A program made the position numbers and the translations under genes. Under the pieces are notes generated by a model. That model saw only the letters and a program-made list of their open reading frames with translations, had not been told where the DNA came from and did no database searches. A stretch of 64,000 nt of DNA from an uncultured Opitutaceae bacterium (GTDB taxonomy: Bacteria > Verrucomicrobiota > Verrucomicrobiia > Opitutales > Opitutaceae), in assembly GCA_951813085.1 (NCBI GenBank), contig OX638348.1, positions 2,613,627-2,677,626 of the forward strand, given 5' to 3'. Of this stretch, positions 30,704 to 40,791 are shown piece by piece; position 1 is the stretch's first letter, and each line of letters opens with the position of its first letter.

Positions 30704-33071
30704 CTACGCCAGAGCAGGCTCCTGCTCTGATGCTAATTTGGGTTGAGCCTTTTTCTTCTTTTTTCCGTCGATCACTAAAAGAAACGCAGCCAAAAGAATG
30801 AAGTCAGCGACCAACGCGAATGCGATGACAATCGCAGTAAGTTGCCCCATCCAGCTGTTCATACGAAAGGATGACATTCCTAGAATGAAGAATCCAATCG
30901 TTAGGATCACAGTTGTAACCACCAAAGCCTTACCCACTGTTTGAAAAGCATAGCGCACCGCCTCCGATCCGCTAAGCCCTTTCTCTCGACGGCCTCGCAA
31001 GTACTTGCTCAAGAAGTGAACCGTATCATCTACGACAATACCTAGTGTCATTCCGGAGACCATTGCGAGCGATAGTCCCATTTCTCCGTAAAGGAGGCTC
31101 CAGAACCCAAAGCCAAGCACGGCCGGAATGATATTTGGTATCAAGCTTATCAACCCGTACTTCACGCTCTTTAGAGCAATCGCAAGAAGCAGAGAGATAG
31201 CAATAGCTAAGAAGGTGCCTCCCAGCATACTCTTGATATTACGCTCTGATATGTGGGCGAACATGACGGTGGGGCTGGCCGCGTTCACATGCATATAGTC
31301 TGGCGCATTGTCGCGCAGCCATTGCTCCCCCTCTTCAATCAGCGCCCTCAGCTCCTTTGTCGGAACATCCCGCGTGGTAATGGTCACTCGGCTAGCGGAC
31401 TTGTCCACATTGATCTGATTGTTCAGATCCAAGCCATAAGGGAGCGAGAATTCATAAAGGAGCAAGTACTGCGCAGCCAGTTCCCGGTTGTCCGGTATGC
31501 GATAGTAGCTCTGCTCGTCTGCATGCATGTTCTTGTTCAGCCGCTTCATGATGTCGGCGATCGAATTCACCTGAACGACGTCGTCTTGATTCCGGTACCA
31601 TGCAGCGAACTCTTCAAGCGTCTCCAGGTACTCAGGTTCGCTGATCCCACCGCTTTCCTCGGCCGGAATCGAGAACTCGAAATTATTCATCCCCGTCAAA
31701 TTTTCCTCCGCATAGTCAGCATCTTGGCGAAACTCCATCGATTCGTCGAAGTACTTGACCCATTGGTCGTTCAAGTCGATCCGCGGGATCATCGCTCCGA
31801 GAATCAGTACGGCTACCACGGATCCTCCGAGGAAGGCGTGCCTGCGACGGGCCAGCAAATCGCTGAACGAGTCGAAGAAATTGGTTTACGACTGAGCTTG
31901 ATTTTTCGTCTTGAAAGGAAGCAAGGATACCATCGCTGGTATAAAGAATACGGATACTGCCCACGCGATCATCACTCCCGTCGCCACCACATTCCCAAGT
32001 TGCTGGAATGGAGGGGAATCGCTGAAGTTCATGCTCATAAAGCCAATGGCAGTCGTTACGCTGGTTAGCAATACGGGCGTAAAATTCACTCGGAGGCTCT
32101 CGATAATGGCAGATCGCTTGTCACGACCTGTTCTCAATTGCTGAAAGAACGTTATAAAGACATGGATACTATCCGCGACAGCCAAGGTCATAATCATGAC
32201 TGGGGCGCTCATTATAGGAGTACTTAAGTTGTATCCATACCAACCCATCATGCCCATAGCGCCCATGATCGAAAACATCACTACAGCCCCCGTAATCGCA
32301 GTCGCAAAGAAAGAGCGTAAAAGGACCGCCATAATCACGAAAATAATAATGAACATAGGCAGCATAACCGTGCCCATATCTTTCATAGAGGATTCAGAAA
32401 ATGCGTTGTTCAGCATGACAACGCCTGCTTGCCGCATCTCTATCCCTGGATACCTTTCATTAAATTCTGTCTCTATCGAACGAATCTTCGTAACTACTTC
32501 CGGCACTTCGGTCATGTCATTGAGCCCAGGAAGCGTCACCGTAATGTTGATACCTGTCGTATACCCCGCATCGTTGACGAGCCGATTGTATAAAGCGGGT
32601 TCCGCTAAGGCGGCCTCACGAATCGCATCAAGGCGAACCCGGTCCAAAGCCTCGCCCTCCGGCACCAGATCAGTTACGTAAAGGTCGTCCTCCTCAGCGA
32701 CGGAATTCTGGAAATTCGTTATGGAATCGACCCGGCGAGAGTACGGAACCTGCCATCCTTGAGTCGTCACCCATTGAACTGCCTCGAGAAAATCGGCCTC
32801 GTAGATCGAATCCTTGTCAGCAGTAAGGACGATCATTACATTGTCGTCCTTCGTATAGATATTCTGGAGCGCATCGAACGCCTGCAGCTGCGGATTGTCC
32901 TCCGAAAAGAAGATTCGATAGCTCGAGTCGAACCGAATTCCATTGCGCAAGCCCGAGGGAGAGCCCCATCAATAGAATGGTTCTCAAAATAACCGCCCAC
33001 CTGTAGCGTATTGTATTCTGAGCCAGCTTCTCGACCCAGGTAGTTTCCCCTGATTCGTTGTTTTCCTTCAT
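30704..33071 (-). pseudogene. MMPL/RND-family transporter, interrupted twice
   Basis: The corrected product is ~789 residues with two MMPL repeats, each a periplasmic domain plus a bundle of membrane helices (for example FITFFQQLR in the first half, and MVSGMTLGIVVDDTVHFLSKYLRG in the second, with Asp residues in the helix expected for proton relay). Such RND pumps move lipids, fatty acids or drugs toward the outer membrane. Lesions: an extra base in the G-run near 32952-32954 (SLGL joined to RNGIRFDSS), and in-frame TAA at 31886-31888, after which the same frame goes on (TNFFDSFSDLLARRR). It is the first gene after the TetR gene and its operator-like repeat. Confidence 0.82.
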
Positions 33072-33115
33072 CGTTTCTATCCTGTCGTTGGTATTCGTTG
33101 ATAATTCTCGTTATG

Positions 33116-33131
33116 TACCGACCAGTTGGTA
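33116..33131. promoter_or_regulatory. Candidate TetR operator
   Basis: TACCGACCAGTTGGTA is a near-perfect 16-bp inverted repeat (one mismatch per half-site pair) between the TetR gene stop and the MMPL start, 45 nt before that start. Its shape (TACC-x-AC and GT-x-GGTA) fits known TetR-family operators. A shorter relative, ACCGACATCGGT, occurs at 33768-33779 upstream of the TetR gene, which could allow autoregulation. Confidence 0.6.
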
Positions 33132-33165
33132 TGTTAGTGGTAAAAATACTATGGCCTCAGAAGGC

Positions 33166-33753
33166 TTAAGAACAACCTGAGGCCACGGTCGATTCGTTGT
33201 GCTCAAGGTTCTTGTTCACTTTGATCATTCCAATGCAGCCTTCGAGTAAAGCGACGATAGTCGCAGCCGTATCCGCTGGATCCACCTCGTCGCGGACGTT
33301 TCCAGCAGCGACCCCTGCTCGGAATGCCTTCTCGAGAGCCGTCTCCCATATTTGATAAATCTCTAGGAGCCGATTGCGGAAATCCTCGTCCTGAGCGGAC
33401 ATCTCTTGGGCAAGGTTATTGAGAGGGCAGCCCGACTCCACCATTGCTGGGTCTTCCTCGATCATCTCCTGAAATCCGTCGAGAATCAGCATAATATCAG
33501 CGACTGGATCGACAGAAGTTGCCAAAGGATCGACCCAGGTCTCGTTGATGTGGGTTCGGATGCATTCGTCGACCACCGCGTAACCTAGCTCGTTTTTCCC
33601 TTTGAAGTAGTGGAACAACGCCCCCTTCGTAATACCCGCCTGCTCTACGACCTGATTAATGCTGGTTCCCTTGAAGCTGCCACGATGAAACAAATCCAGA
33701 GCCGTCTCTAGGATTCGAATTCGCGTGTCTTCTGCTTGCCGGACCTCAGTCAT
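33166..33753 (-). CDS. TetR-family transcriptional repressor
   Basis: A 195-residue regulator. The N-terminal helix-turn-helix (~10-55) reads GSFKGTSINQVVEQAGITKGALFHYFKGKNEL, typical of TetR proteins. The C-terminal ligand-binding domain contains SGCPLNNLAQEM, seen in the TetR C-terminal subfamily of AcrR-like repressors. It is the first gene of the envelope-transport operon, and operator-like repeats occur on both sides of it. The inducer is unknown, probably a hydrophobic molecule. Confidence 0.9.
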   Translation of the reverse strand: MTEVRQAEDTRIRILETALDLFHRGSFKGTSINQVVEQAGITKGALFHYFKGKNELGYAVVDECIRTHINETWVDPLATSVDPVADIMLILDGFQEMIEEDPAMVESGCPLNNLAQEMSAQDEDFRNRLLEIYQIWETALEKAFRAGVAAGNVRDEVDPADTAATIVALLEGCIGMIKVNKNLEHNESTVASGCS

Positions 33754-33837
33754 TTGAAACGGAAGAAACCGACATCGGTGAAAACCGAAGAGGAATAGAG
33801 AGCTTATAGAAGCAGGATCCGTATGCCCAAAAGGCTC

Positions 33838-34992
33838 CTAGTAGACGTCGCGACCGTAGCGCTTCTCTTTCTGCATCTGCTTCACGTAGGCAGCGGCTTC
33901 CGCCTCGTCCATCCCGCCATGCTCCCCTACGATATCGATCAAGGCTTGGTTGACGTCTTTCGCCATTCGGCTCGCGTCACCGCACACGTAGAAATAGCCG
34001 CCCGCGTCGATCCATCTCCAGATTTCAGCTGCATTCTCGCGCATGCGATCTTGAACGTAGACTTTCTCATCTTGATCGCGAGAGAAGGCGACATCCACCT
34101 TCTCTAGATTCCCCGAAGCGACATAGCCTTCCCACTCCGACTGATAGAGATAGTCGGTCGCTTCGTGCTGATCTCCAAAAAAGAGCCAATTCTTGCCACT
34201 TGCTCCGGTGGCGATGCGCTCTTCCACGAATGCCCGAAACGGCGCGATACCGGTACCGGGGCCAATCATGATTATCGACAATGAACCATCCTCGGGCAGC
34301 TTGAAGTTCTTATTGTGATGAAAATAGACTCCGGCCGTATCTCCGACTTCCCACATATCGGAGATGTAAGTGGAGCAAACGCCCTTCTTGGAACGTCCAA
34401 AGGCTTCGTAGCGCACAGCGCCGACCGTAAGGTGGACTTCCTTGGGATGGGCCTTGATGCTCGAAGCGATGGAGTAGAGTCGGGCCGCGAGCGGTCGCAG
34501 AAACTCAACGTAGCCCTGGGCATCTAATTCAGGAGCTGGATAATCCTTCACCACATCGACCCAGTCCCGTCCCCAGGTATACTCCTTGACCCATTCCCGA
34601 TCTCCGCATTTTTCCAGGAGCTCATCCAAGCCCCCTGACTTCGCGTATTTAGTTAGCACCACCTTGGTCACCACTCGGAGATCGAATTTCCACCGTAAGG
34701 CTTCTTCGAAAGCGATAGACGTTTCCTCGTCGAGCGCAACGCTCTGCGACCCATCCAAACCGGTCGCCTCGAGGAACGCTGCAATTAAATCGGGAGCGTT
34801 TTCCGGCACGACCGCCAAGGTGTCTCCCGCCTCGTAGGATAGGCCTGAACCCTCGAGAGAAATTTCAGCGTGGATCGTTTCTTTCGCGGAACCCACCCCA
34901 TTTAAATTATACTTCTTCAGCAAAGGCGCGGGAAAGGGATTGCTTTTCCCATACTCGGAGCTGTTCCCAGTAGACTCGGTTGCGTCGCTCAT
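33838..34992 (-). CDS. CysJ/ferredoxin-NADP reductase-like flavoprotein without a flavodoxin domain
   Basis: A 384-residue reductase resembling the FAD/NADPH half of sulfite reductase flavoprotein. RLYSIASS binds FAD, GVCSTYISDMW follows, and IGPGTGIAPFRAF plus YVCGDASRMAKDV form the NADP(H) site; the C-terminus ends in an aromatic residue (DVY). The connecting domain is present (~40-140), but the N-terminal FMN/flavodoxin domain of CysJ is absent. Electrons probably go to a separate carrier. No sulfite reductase hemoprotein gene is in the window. Confidence 0.85.
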   Translation of the reverse strand: MSDATESTGNSSEYGKSNPFPAPLLKKYNLNGVGSAKETIHAEISLEGSGLSYEAGDTLAVVPENAPDLIAAFLEATGLDGSQSVALDEETSIAFEEALRWKFDLRVVTKVVLTKYAKSGGLDELLEKCGDREWVKEYTWGRDWVDVVKDYPAPELDAQGYVEFLRPLAARLYSIASSIKAHPKEVHLTVGAVRYEAFGRSKKGVCSTYISDMWEVGDTAGVYFHHNKNFKLPEDGSLSIIMIGPGTGIAPFRAFVEERIATGASGKNWLFFGDQHEATDYLYQSEWEGYVASGNLEKVDVAFSRDQDEKVYVQDRMRENAAEIWRWIDAGGYFYVCGDASRMAKDVNQALIDIVGEHGGMDEAEAAAYVKQMQKEKRYGRDVY

Positions 34993-35176
34993 CGGTAAGA
35001 TTTCAATTGGCTAGTGCGGCGGATCGATTCGATCGCGCCTTTCAACCTCCAAAAACAAGCCGAAGCCCAGGTGGATTGGCAAGAACGTAAACGCGCTGCA
35101 AGCACCTCGCTATAGGTCGCGAAACTGCACGTTGTCTCCGAGTTGGCAGCCAAGAAACGGTCCTAGCAAACGTACG

Positions 35177-35584
35177 CTAGGATTTCCCAACCTTGCTGAT
35201 CTCTTTCAAGAAGCCTTCTGCATCTCGATAGCCGACAAAGCGCGAAACCTCGTTACCGGACGAATCCACGAAAATGACGGTAGGTATTGAGCGAATACCA
35301 TAACGCGAAGCGAGGTCTCCGCGACGATCCACATCCACCTTCACGGCGATTGCCTTGTCGTTGATTGCGGAAATGACGTCTTCGTCTTTCCAGGTGGTAC
35401 GATCGAGCATCTTGCATGGGCCGCACCATTCCGCCTTGAAATCGATCATGACGAATTTGTCCGCAGCCTTCGCTGAAGTCTTGGCAGCGGCGAAATCACC
35501 GTCGATGAATACACCCTCGGCAGATGCGAGCTGGCTGAAGGCGAACGCTACCGCAATGGAAAGAATCAATTTACCTGTTTTCAT
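35177..35584 (-). CDS. Periplasmic thioredoxin-fold protein
   Basis: A 135-residue exported protein: signal peptide LILSIAVAFAFSQLASAE, then a thioredoxin fold with the active site WCGPCKMLD and cis-Pro segment SIPTVIF. The WCGPC motif predicts disulfide reductase activity in the periplasm, probably feeding a DsbD/ScsB-like partner elsewhere. It is divergent from the Na/Pi transporter gene, with a 237-nt intergenic region. Confidence 0.88.
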   Translation of the reverse strand: MKTGKLILSIAVAFAFSQLASAEGVFIDGDFAAAKTSAKAADKFVMIDFKAEWCGPCKMLDRTTWKDEDVISAINDKAIAVKVDVDRRGDLASRYGIRSIPTVIFVDSSGNEVSRFVGYRDAEGFLKEISKVGKS

Positions 35585-35821
35585 AACTAGCTAAGGTCTC
35601 CTTTTAAGTAGACGAAACAACGCCTCACATTAAATTCAGAAATATTCAAATCGGATCAAAGGGAACGATTTCAATGCAATCCCCCGATTGAATGCAAATT
35701 TAACCCGGCACGCACCGAATTCGCTAAAATTTCGTTTGCTTCGTCTGCCAAACCTGTCTTTGGGTTTCGGCGTCCTCGGACACTCCGCCGGTAATTCACG
35801 CAACTCCTCTCCTCACGCTAC
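35585..35821. promoter_or_regulatory. Divergent intergenic region upstream of the thioredoxin and Na/Pi transporter genes
   Basis: 237 nt shared by two divergent starts; both promoters should be here. The left half is AT-rich (35620-35720). No clear inverted repeat or Pho-box-like array is visible to me. Confidence 0.35.
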
Positions 35822-37476
35822 ATGTCCCTATTCTTCCTAATCTTAGGCAGTTTAGGCGTTTTTCTATTTGGAATGCGCCTAATGAGCGAGTCCATCCAGA
35901 AGGTTTCGGGTGAACGGCTCCGCAACATCTTGCGTTCGATGACCGGAAATCGATTTGCCGGAGTCACCACGGGATTCCTGGTTACTTGCATCGTTCAGTC
36001 CTCATCTGCTACCACGTGGTGGTAGTGAGCTTCGTTCACGCGAGATTGCTGACCTTGAAGCAATCAATCGGGGTGATCATGGGGGCGAACCTGGGTACGA
36101 CGACCACGTTTTGGATCATATCGTTCCTTGGATTCAAGTTCAGCCTATCGAGCGTCGCGATCCCGGTAATCGGTATCGGCGTCGCAATGTCCTTCCTCAA
36201 GAGCGCGCGGCTGAAGGAGATCGGTAATTTCTGGACCGGTTTCGGGTTGCTCTTCATGGGCCTGGGCCTGCTGAAGAATTCAGTCCCGGATATCGAAAGC
36301 AACCCGGAGGCCCTAGAGTGGGTCGCATCGCTCGGCAATTTCGGATACGGATCGGTGCTTCTGTTCCTGTTCTTTGGAGTCATCTTGACGATCATCGTTC
36401 AATCCTCGTCCGTAGCCGGCGCAATTACGCTAACCATGGCCTACAAGGGTTGGATAGACTACCCACAAGCAGCCGCCATTATCCTGGGAGAGAATATCGG
36501 CACGACGATTACGGCCTACCTAGCCTCTCTTACCGCCAACACCGCCGCTAAACGCGCGGCTCGAGCCCATCTTATTTTCAACGTGATTGGCGTGATTTGG
36601 ATGCTAGCGCTGTTTTATCCGTTTATCGGTCTTGTCGACAGGCTCATGCCTGGCGCTCCCGGCGCCAACGACGACCTCCCCAATCACCTAGCTCTCTTCC
36701 ATACTCTATTCAATCTTACCAATATACTGCTGCTAGTAGGCTTCGCCCCGAAAATCGCAACCTTGGTGAAGTGGATGGTCAAAGACAAGGAACCTGTAAA
36801 AGGACCTAATTTCAAATATCTGGATACAATGTCATGGGGTTCGGGCGAACTCAATTTCTCGGAGGCGAAGCAAGCGATGGGCAAATTGGGAGAGCTCAGC
36901 GAGAAGATGTTCAATCAGTTCCTTTACATCTACGGCAAGCCTGAGAAGGACCTCTCTAAGAAGGTCGATAGATTGCGGGAAATGGAGAAGGAAAGCAATA
37001 TCATCACCAGCGAGTTGTTCGAGTTCATGACCCATTGCGCATCGGACAAATTGAGCGAGGAATCTCGGCGGGAAGCAACTCAGTACCTTCGCGCAATTGC
37101 AGAGCTGGAAGAGGTTTGCGACTGCTGCAACCGTCTCACCAATCGGGCGGCAGAGCGCTACAACAAGAATCAATTCGTACCCAAGGAGATTGAAGACGAC
37201 ATCGTAGAGTTCGGAGAGAATGTACAACGTTTCATCAACTTCTATCTTTCCCGTCTCCAATCCAAGGTATCGGGCGCTGATATGGAAGTCGCCGTGGACC
37301 TGGAAGAGCTCATCAATTCCAAACGGAAGACCCTCAGAAAACGAGCCGTCAAGCGGATGATCAACCAGGAGTCAGACATAAAGGCCGAGCTGATCTATAT
37401 TGAGATAGTCAATACATTTGAGCGAATCGCAAATCACTCGCGAAACATCATACAGGCCCTGCCCCAAGAGTCGTAA
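35822..37476 (+). pseudogene. Na+/phosphate cotransporter (NptA/YjbB type) with PhoU tail, one frameshift
   Basis: The corrected product is ~551 residues. Two inverted Na/Pi symporter repeats each carry the QSSS motif (CIVQSSSATT and IIVQSSSVAG) and a GxNIGTT-like motif (GANLGTT, GENIGTT). The C-terminal ~190 residues are a PhoU-like helical domain (~350-530). It would take up phosphate or export it with Na+. The frame breaks just after QSSSATT near 36016, where one missing G restores VVVVSFVHARLL. Start ATG 35822. Confidence 0.83.
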
Positions 37477-37498
37477 GAAATTCGTCTAGTCAACGAAT

Positions 37499-38204
37499 CT
37501 AAAACCCGGCCAAAGCAGACACCTCCGGAACGAGGTCGAGTCCTTTCTTTAGCGTCTCGAATGCGTTGGCAAGCTGCATAGGCGTACCAAATCTTGGATA
37601 TCTAATTTCCAATGACGCGGGCTCGAAGCGAAAAACCGCATCTATATTATCGATACGGACATCACAGTAGGCGCAAGTAGATGGATACTCGATAGATATC
37701 CGGTCATTCGCTATCGCTCTCCAAGCCATCGACAATATCCTCGACCAAGACGCTCTTTCGAAACAAGCACCTCATCCGCTCAAACAAGTCTCCTGTCGCT
37801 TGATTGAATCCTTCATCAGAAAGAAGCTCGAGGCTACTTGCATTCAACAATTCTGTTTCAACCTGGTAGCTATCCGGGCTCTCCTCGACCAGAGTGAACC
37901 GCCTTTCCAATACGAAGTCCTTGCTCTCGATACGGGCGACTCCACCGTCTACGGCTAGGGAAATATCCTTGCGGCGATAACTCATGGTCTCCCGATAGGA
38001 TGCGAAAAGAGACTCGCCCCACTCGACCAGCTCCGGCTAAGCCAGTCTCCCTAAAAACTGCTGCGCTCGGTCGGGCGCGAACTTCGGGACCGTGTGGCGC
38101 GACTTGTCGAAGCCGTCAAAACGCTTCACCAAGCCATCATGCAAACCTGCAAGCGTAATGCCCCGTACGAGCCGCTCGATGTCGCTACTGTTTGAATCGC
38201 CCAT
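37499..38204 (-). pseudogene. Conserved hypothetical gene, interrupted twice
   Basis: Three frames read as one gene of ~230 residues. ATG 38204 gives MGDSNSSDIERLVRG and runs to an in-frame TAG at 38037-38039. The same frame then continues (PELVEWGESLF, SYRRKDISLAVDGG) to a TGA near 37704. A +1 shift near 37710 joins it to NDRISIEYPSTCAYCDVRIDN, ending at 37499. I do not recognise a family and see no signal peptide. The start overlaps the longest possible start of the divergent oleD gene, so a shared promoter is tight. The alternative is two or three small separate genes. Confidence 0.5.
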
Positions 38205-38269
38205 TGTTTCCTGCTTCAATGACAGGTGGATACTTGACACAGTACATCGACACGCAAGCCTCTGTTCCA

Positions 38270-39328
38270 ATGGCGCCCGAAGAGTCACTTCACATTCCTC
38301 GCTCAGAGCGGTCCCGGAAAGTCCTGGTCACAGGAGCAAGCGGATTTCTCGGCGGGAGCTTGATACGACGCCTATTGGATCAAGGAGCCGAGGTAACCGG
38401 GCTTTGCCGGAGACCTCAACCCGAGCTGGAAGCGGCAGGAGTGACAATCCTCTCCATAGATCTCGCTAACTCGAAGGCTGTTCGCAACGCATGTCGCGGC
38501 ATGGACACTGTTTTCCATACCGCCGCAAAGGTAGGCATTTGGGGACGGTACCAGGATTTTCACGACGCCAATGTTGTCGGTACGCAGTCAATAATCAATG
38601 GCTGTCGCGATTTCGAGGTCGAGAAACTGGTTTATACGAGTACGCCGAGCGTCGTTTTCAATGGCGAAGATCATTCCGGGGCCAATGAGTCGACTCCGCT
38701 TGGAAAGAAAATCCCCTGCCACTACCCAACAACAAAAGCAATCGCTGAGTCCGCGGTTCGCGCCGCCAATGGCGAACCTCCTGGCAACTTGAAGACAGTC
38801 TCCCTGCGGCCCCATCTAATTTGGGGACCCGGGGATCCAAACTTGATCCCGAGAGTATTGGAACGCGGGCGGAAGGGTCGATTGCGGATTGTAGGGGACG
38901 GCGTCAATCGAGTCGACCTGAGCTACATCGACAATGTAGTGGACGCGCACCTTCACGCTGAGTCCGCGCTCGATAACGAAGCGCACAATCCAGGCGGAAA
39001 CGCCTACTTCATTTCCAATGACGAACCCGTCGCGCTCTGGCCTTGGATAAACGAGCTCCTGGAGAACAACGGCATCCCACCCATAGAGAAGCGTATCAGC
39101 TTATCGAAAGCGCGGCGCCTCGGCGCTAGCCTGGAATTTATCTGGCGACTATTCCGCATTGGTAGCGAGCCGCCGATGACGCGATTTGTCGCTTCCGAAC
39201 TGGCCAAGGATCATTGGTTCGATATCAGCGCTGCAAAACGTGATTTGAACTTTCAACCAAATGTATCCATGGAAGAGGGAATGAAACGGCTCCTGCAATA
39301 CAGCTCCACTGCTTCCTCAAATACCTAA
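38270..39328 (+). CDS. oleD: OleD, NAD(P)-dependent 2-alkyl-3-ketoacid reductase of olefin biosynthesis
   Basis: A short-chain dehydrogenase of ~352 residues. OleD reduces the 2-alkyl-3-keto acid made by OleA, which OleC then converts to a beta-lactone. VLVTGASGFLGG is the Rossmann motif, and YPTTKAIAE contains the catalytic Tyr-x3-Lys. TVFHTAAKVGIWGRY and VSLRPHLIWGPGD fit the OleD/NSDHL-like subgroup. ATG 38270 is chosen because it leaves a short leader before the Rossmann strand; in-frame ATGs at 38192 and 38219 are alternatives. The next gene (SixA-like) starts 13 nt after the stop. Confidence 0.82.
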   Translation: MAPEESLHIPRSERSRKVLVTGASGFLGGSLIRRLLDQGAEVTGLCRRPQPELEAAGVTILSIDLANSKAVRNACRGMDTVFHTAAKVGIWGRYQDFHDANVVGTQSIINGCRDFEVEKLVYTSTPSVVFNGEDHSGANESTPLGKKIPCHYPTTKAIAESAVRAANGEPPGNLKTVSLRPHLIWGPGDPNLIPRVLERGRKGRLRIVGDGVNRVDLSYIDNVVDAHLHAESALDNEAHNPGGNAYFISNDEPVALWPWINELLENNGIPPIEKRISLSKARRLGASLEFIWRLFRIGSEPPMTRFVASELAKDHWFDISAAKRDLNFQPNVSMEEGMKRLLQYSSTASSNT

Positions 39329-39340
39329 ACGAATCAACAC

Positions 39341-39826
39341 GTGCAGCAATTTTTGTATCTAGTCCGGCACGCCCACGCCTCCAACGCGGAGCGAGACGAG
39401 GAACGACCTTTGAGCTCAAAGGGAGAGCGACAGATGGACCGAATCTGCGCCGCGTTTCACGGGAAATCCCTCATCGCTCCTTCTCTAGTTTGGCAAAGCT
39501 CTCTCCTTAGGGCCCAGGAAACCGCAGCGCGGCTCATGGAGGGACTCGAAATCACCGCGCCCGTAAAAACGATCGATGGGCTCGCGCCGTACGACGACCC
39601 GATTGAGATCGCCGAGAGCATAGACCAATCCGACGAAAACTTGCTGGTTGTCGGACATGAGCCCAACTTGTCGAGCCTAGCCGCCCACCTCGTCTCGGGA
39701 ACGCAAACGCTGGAATGCGTCGTATTCCCAAAAGCCTCGATTCTCTGCCTAGGCCGATTGAACATCGGATCGCAAGTCACTCCTTGGCAAATCGAATGGC
39801 ACATAAACCATCGCTTATTCAAGTGA
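39341..39826 (+). CDS. sixA: SixA-like phosphohistidine phosphatase
   Basis: A 161-residue histidine phosphatase. The RHG motif appears as LVRHAHAS, and VVGHEPNL supplies the second catalytic His. SixA removes phosphate from histidine phosphotransfer proteins. The start is GTG at 39341. It lies between oleD and the RmlD-like gene with 13-nt gaps on both sides, so the four genes 38270-41493 look like one operon. Confidence 0.87.
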   Translation: MQQFLYLVRHAHASNAERDEERPLSSKGERQMDRICAAFHGKSLIAPSLVWQSSLLRAQETAARLMEGLEITAPVKTIDGLAPYDDPIEIAESIDQSDENLLVVGHEPNLSSLAAHLVSGTQTLECVVFPKASILCLGRLNIGSQVTPWQIEWHINHRLFK

Positions 39827-39839
39827 TGCTCTTTGGGAT

Positions 39840-40757
39840 ATGAAAATCTTGCTAGCAGGAGCATCGGGATTGCTCGGAAGCGCCTTTGCAAGAGCCGCTA
39901 GTCGACGAAAACACGACGTGATCGGACTCGTCGGGAGCTACCCAGCAAACGTTCCCGGTCTGACGCGACAGATACCCCTCGATCTTCGAGACCTGGCGAA
40001 ACTGGAGAGCCTCAATCTAGAGCTTTTCCCAGATGCGATCGTCAACTGCGCAGCGATCTCAATTCCGCGAGAATGCGCCGCCAACCCTGAAGATAGCCGG
40101 CTCGTCAACGCTCTGGTGCCGGAGAAACTGGCTCTGCTTTCGCGTCACCTATTTGCCCGATTTATCCATATTTCGACGGATCAGGTATTCGACGGAAAAA
40201 ATGCGCCTTACAAAGTCGACCATGAACCGAATCCAATCGACGAATACGGCAATCAAAAAAGCGAATCCGAAGAGCGTGTATTAGAATTAAATCCAGAGTT
40301 TGCATCCATTATTCGGGTACCACTTCTAAACGGAAATAGTCTCACTGGAAAACGAAGCCTTCACGAGCAATTACTGACCGCCTGGAGTGACGGAAATCAA
40401 ACCGCGCTTTTCGAGGATGAGTTTCGACAGCCTTGTTCGACGGACAATCTCGCGGATGTTTTAGTCGAGATTTGCGAACGTAGCGATATCAAGGGAAGAT
40501 TGCACTGGGCTGGGCAAGACCGTCTTTCCCGATACGAAATAGGTACAAGGCTGCTCGATCACTTTGGACTGCCGCAGGATTTCGTTACGCGAAGCGCTCG
40601 CGGCTCCGATCCGCGATTTGCCAATCGACAAGGAGATCTCTCCCTCGATCTACAACCTCTCGAGGGCAAATTGAAAACGCGCCCCCAGAGTTTCGCGGAA
40701 CAGCTTGATTCACTCGCCATTCCAAAACCGCTCCGCGACTGGTACAATTCCTTGTAA
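39840..40757 (+). CDS. RmlD-like NAD(P)-dependent sugar reductase
   Basis: A 305-residue extended short-chain dehydrogenase similar to dTDP-4-dehydrorhamnose reductase. LLAGASGLLGSAF is the Rossmann motif, HISTDQVFDG is the family signature, and YGNQKSESEE contains the Tyr-x3-Lys. No rmlA/B/C genes are nearby, so the substrate is uncertain. Confidence 0.82.
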   Translation: MKILLAGASGLLGSAFARAASRRKHDVIGLVGSYPANVPGLTRQIPLDLRDLAKLESLNLELFPDAIVNCAAISIPRECAANPEDSRLVNALVPEKLALLSRHLFARFIHISTDQVFDGKNAPYKVDHEPNPIDEYGNQKSESEERVLELNPEFASIIRVPLLNGNSLTGKRSLHEQLLTAWSDGNQTALFEDEFRQPCSTDNLADVLVEICERSDIKGRLHWAGQDRLSRYEIGTRLLDHFGLPQDFVTRSARGSDPRFANRQGDLSLDLQPLEGKLKTRPQSFAEQLDSLAIPKPLRDWYNSL

Positions 40758-40791
40758 GGTATCCCGTCTAGCCCAACCCAAACCACTAGAA

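Noticed and set aside
4093..38039. Reassigned stop codon (in-frame TAG at 4093, 30511 and 38037)
   Set aside because: TGA (12240) and TAA (31886) also interrupt frames, many normal genes end with each stop, and frameshifts are as common as stops. Point lesions or consensus error fit better.
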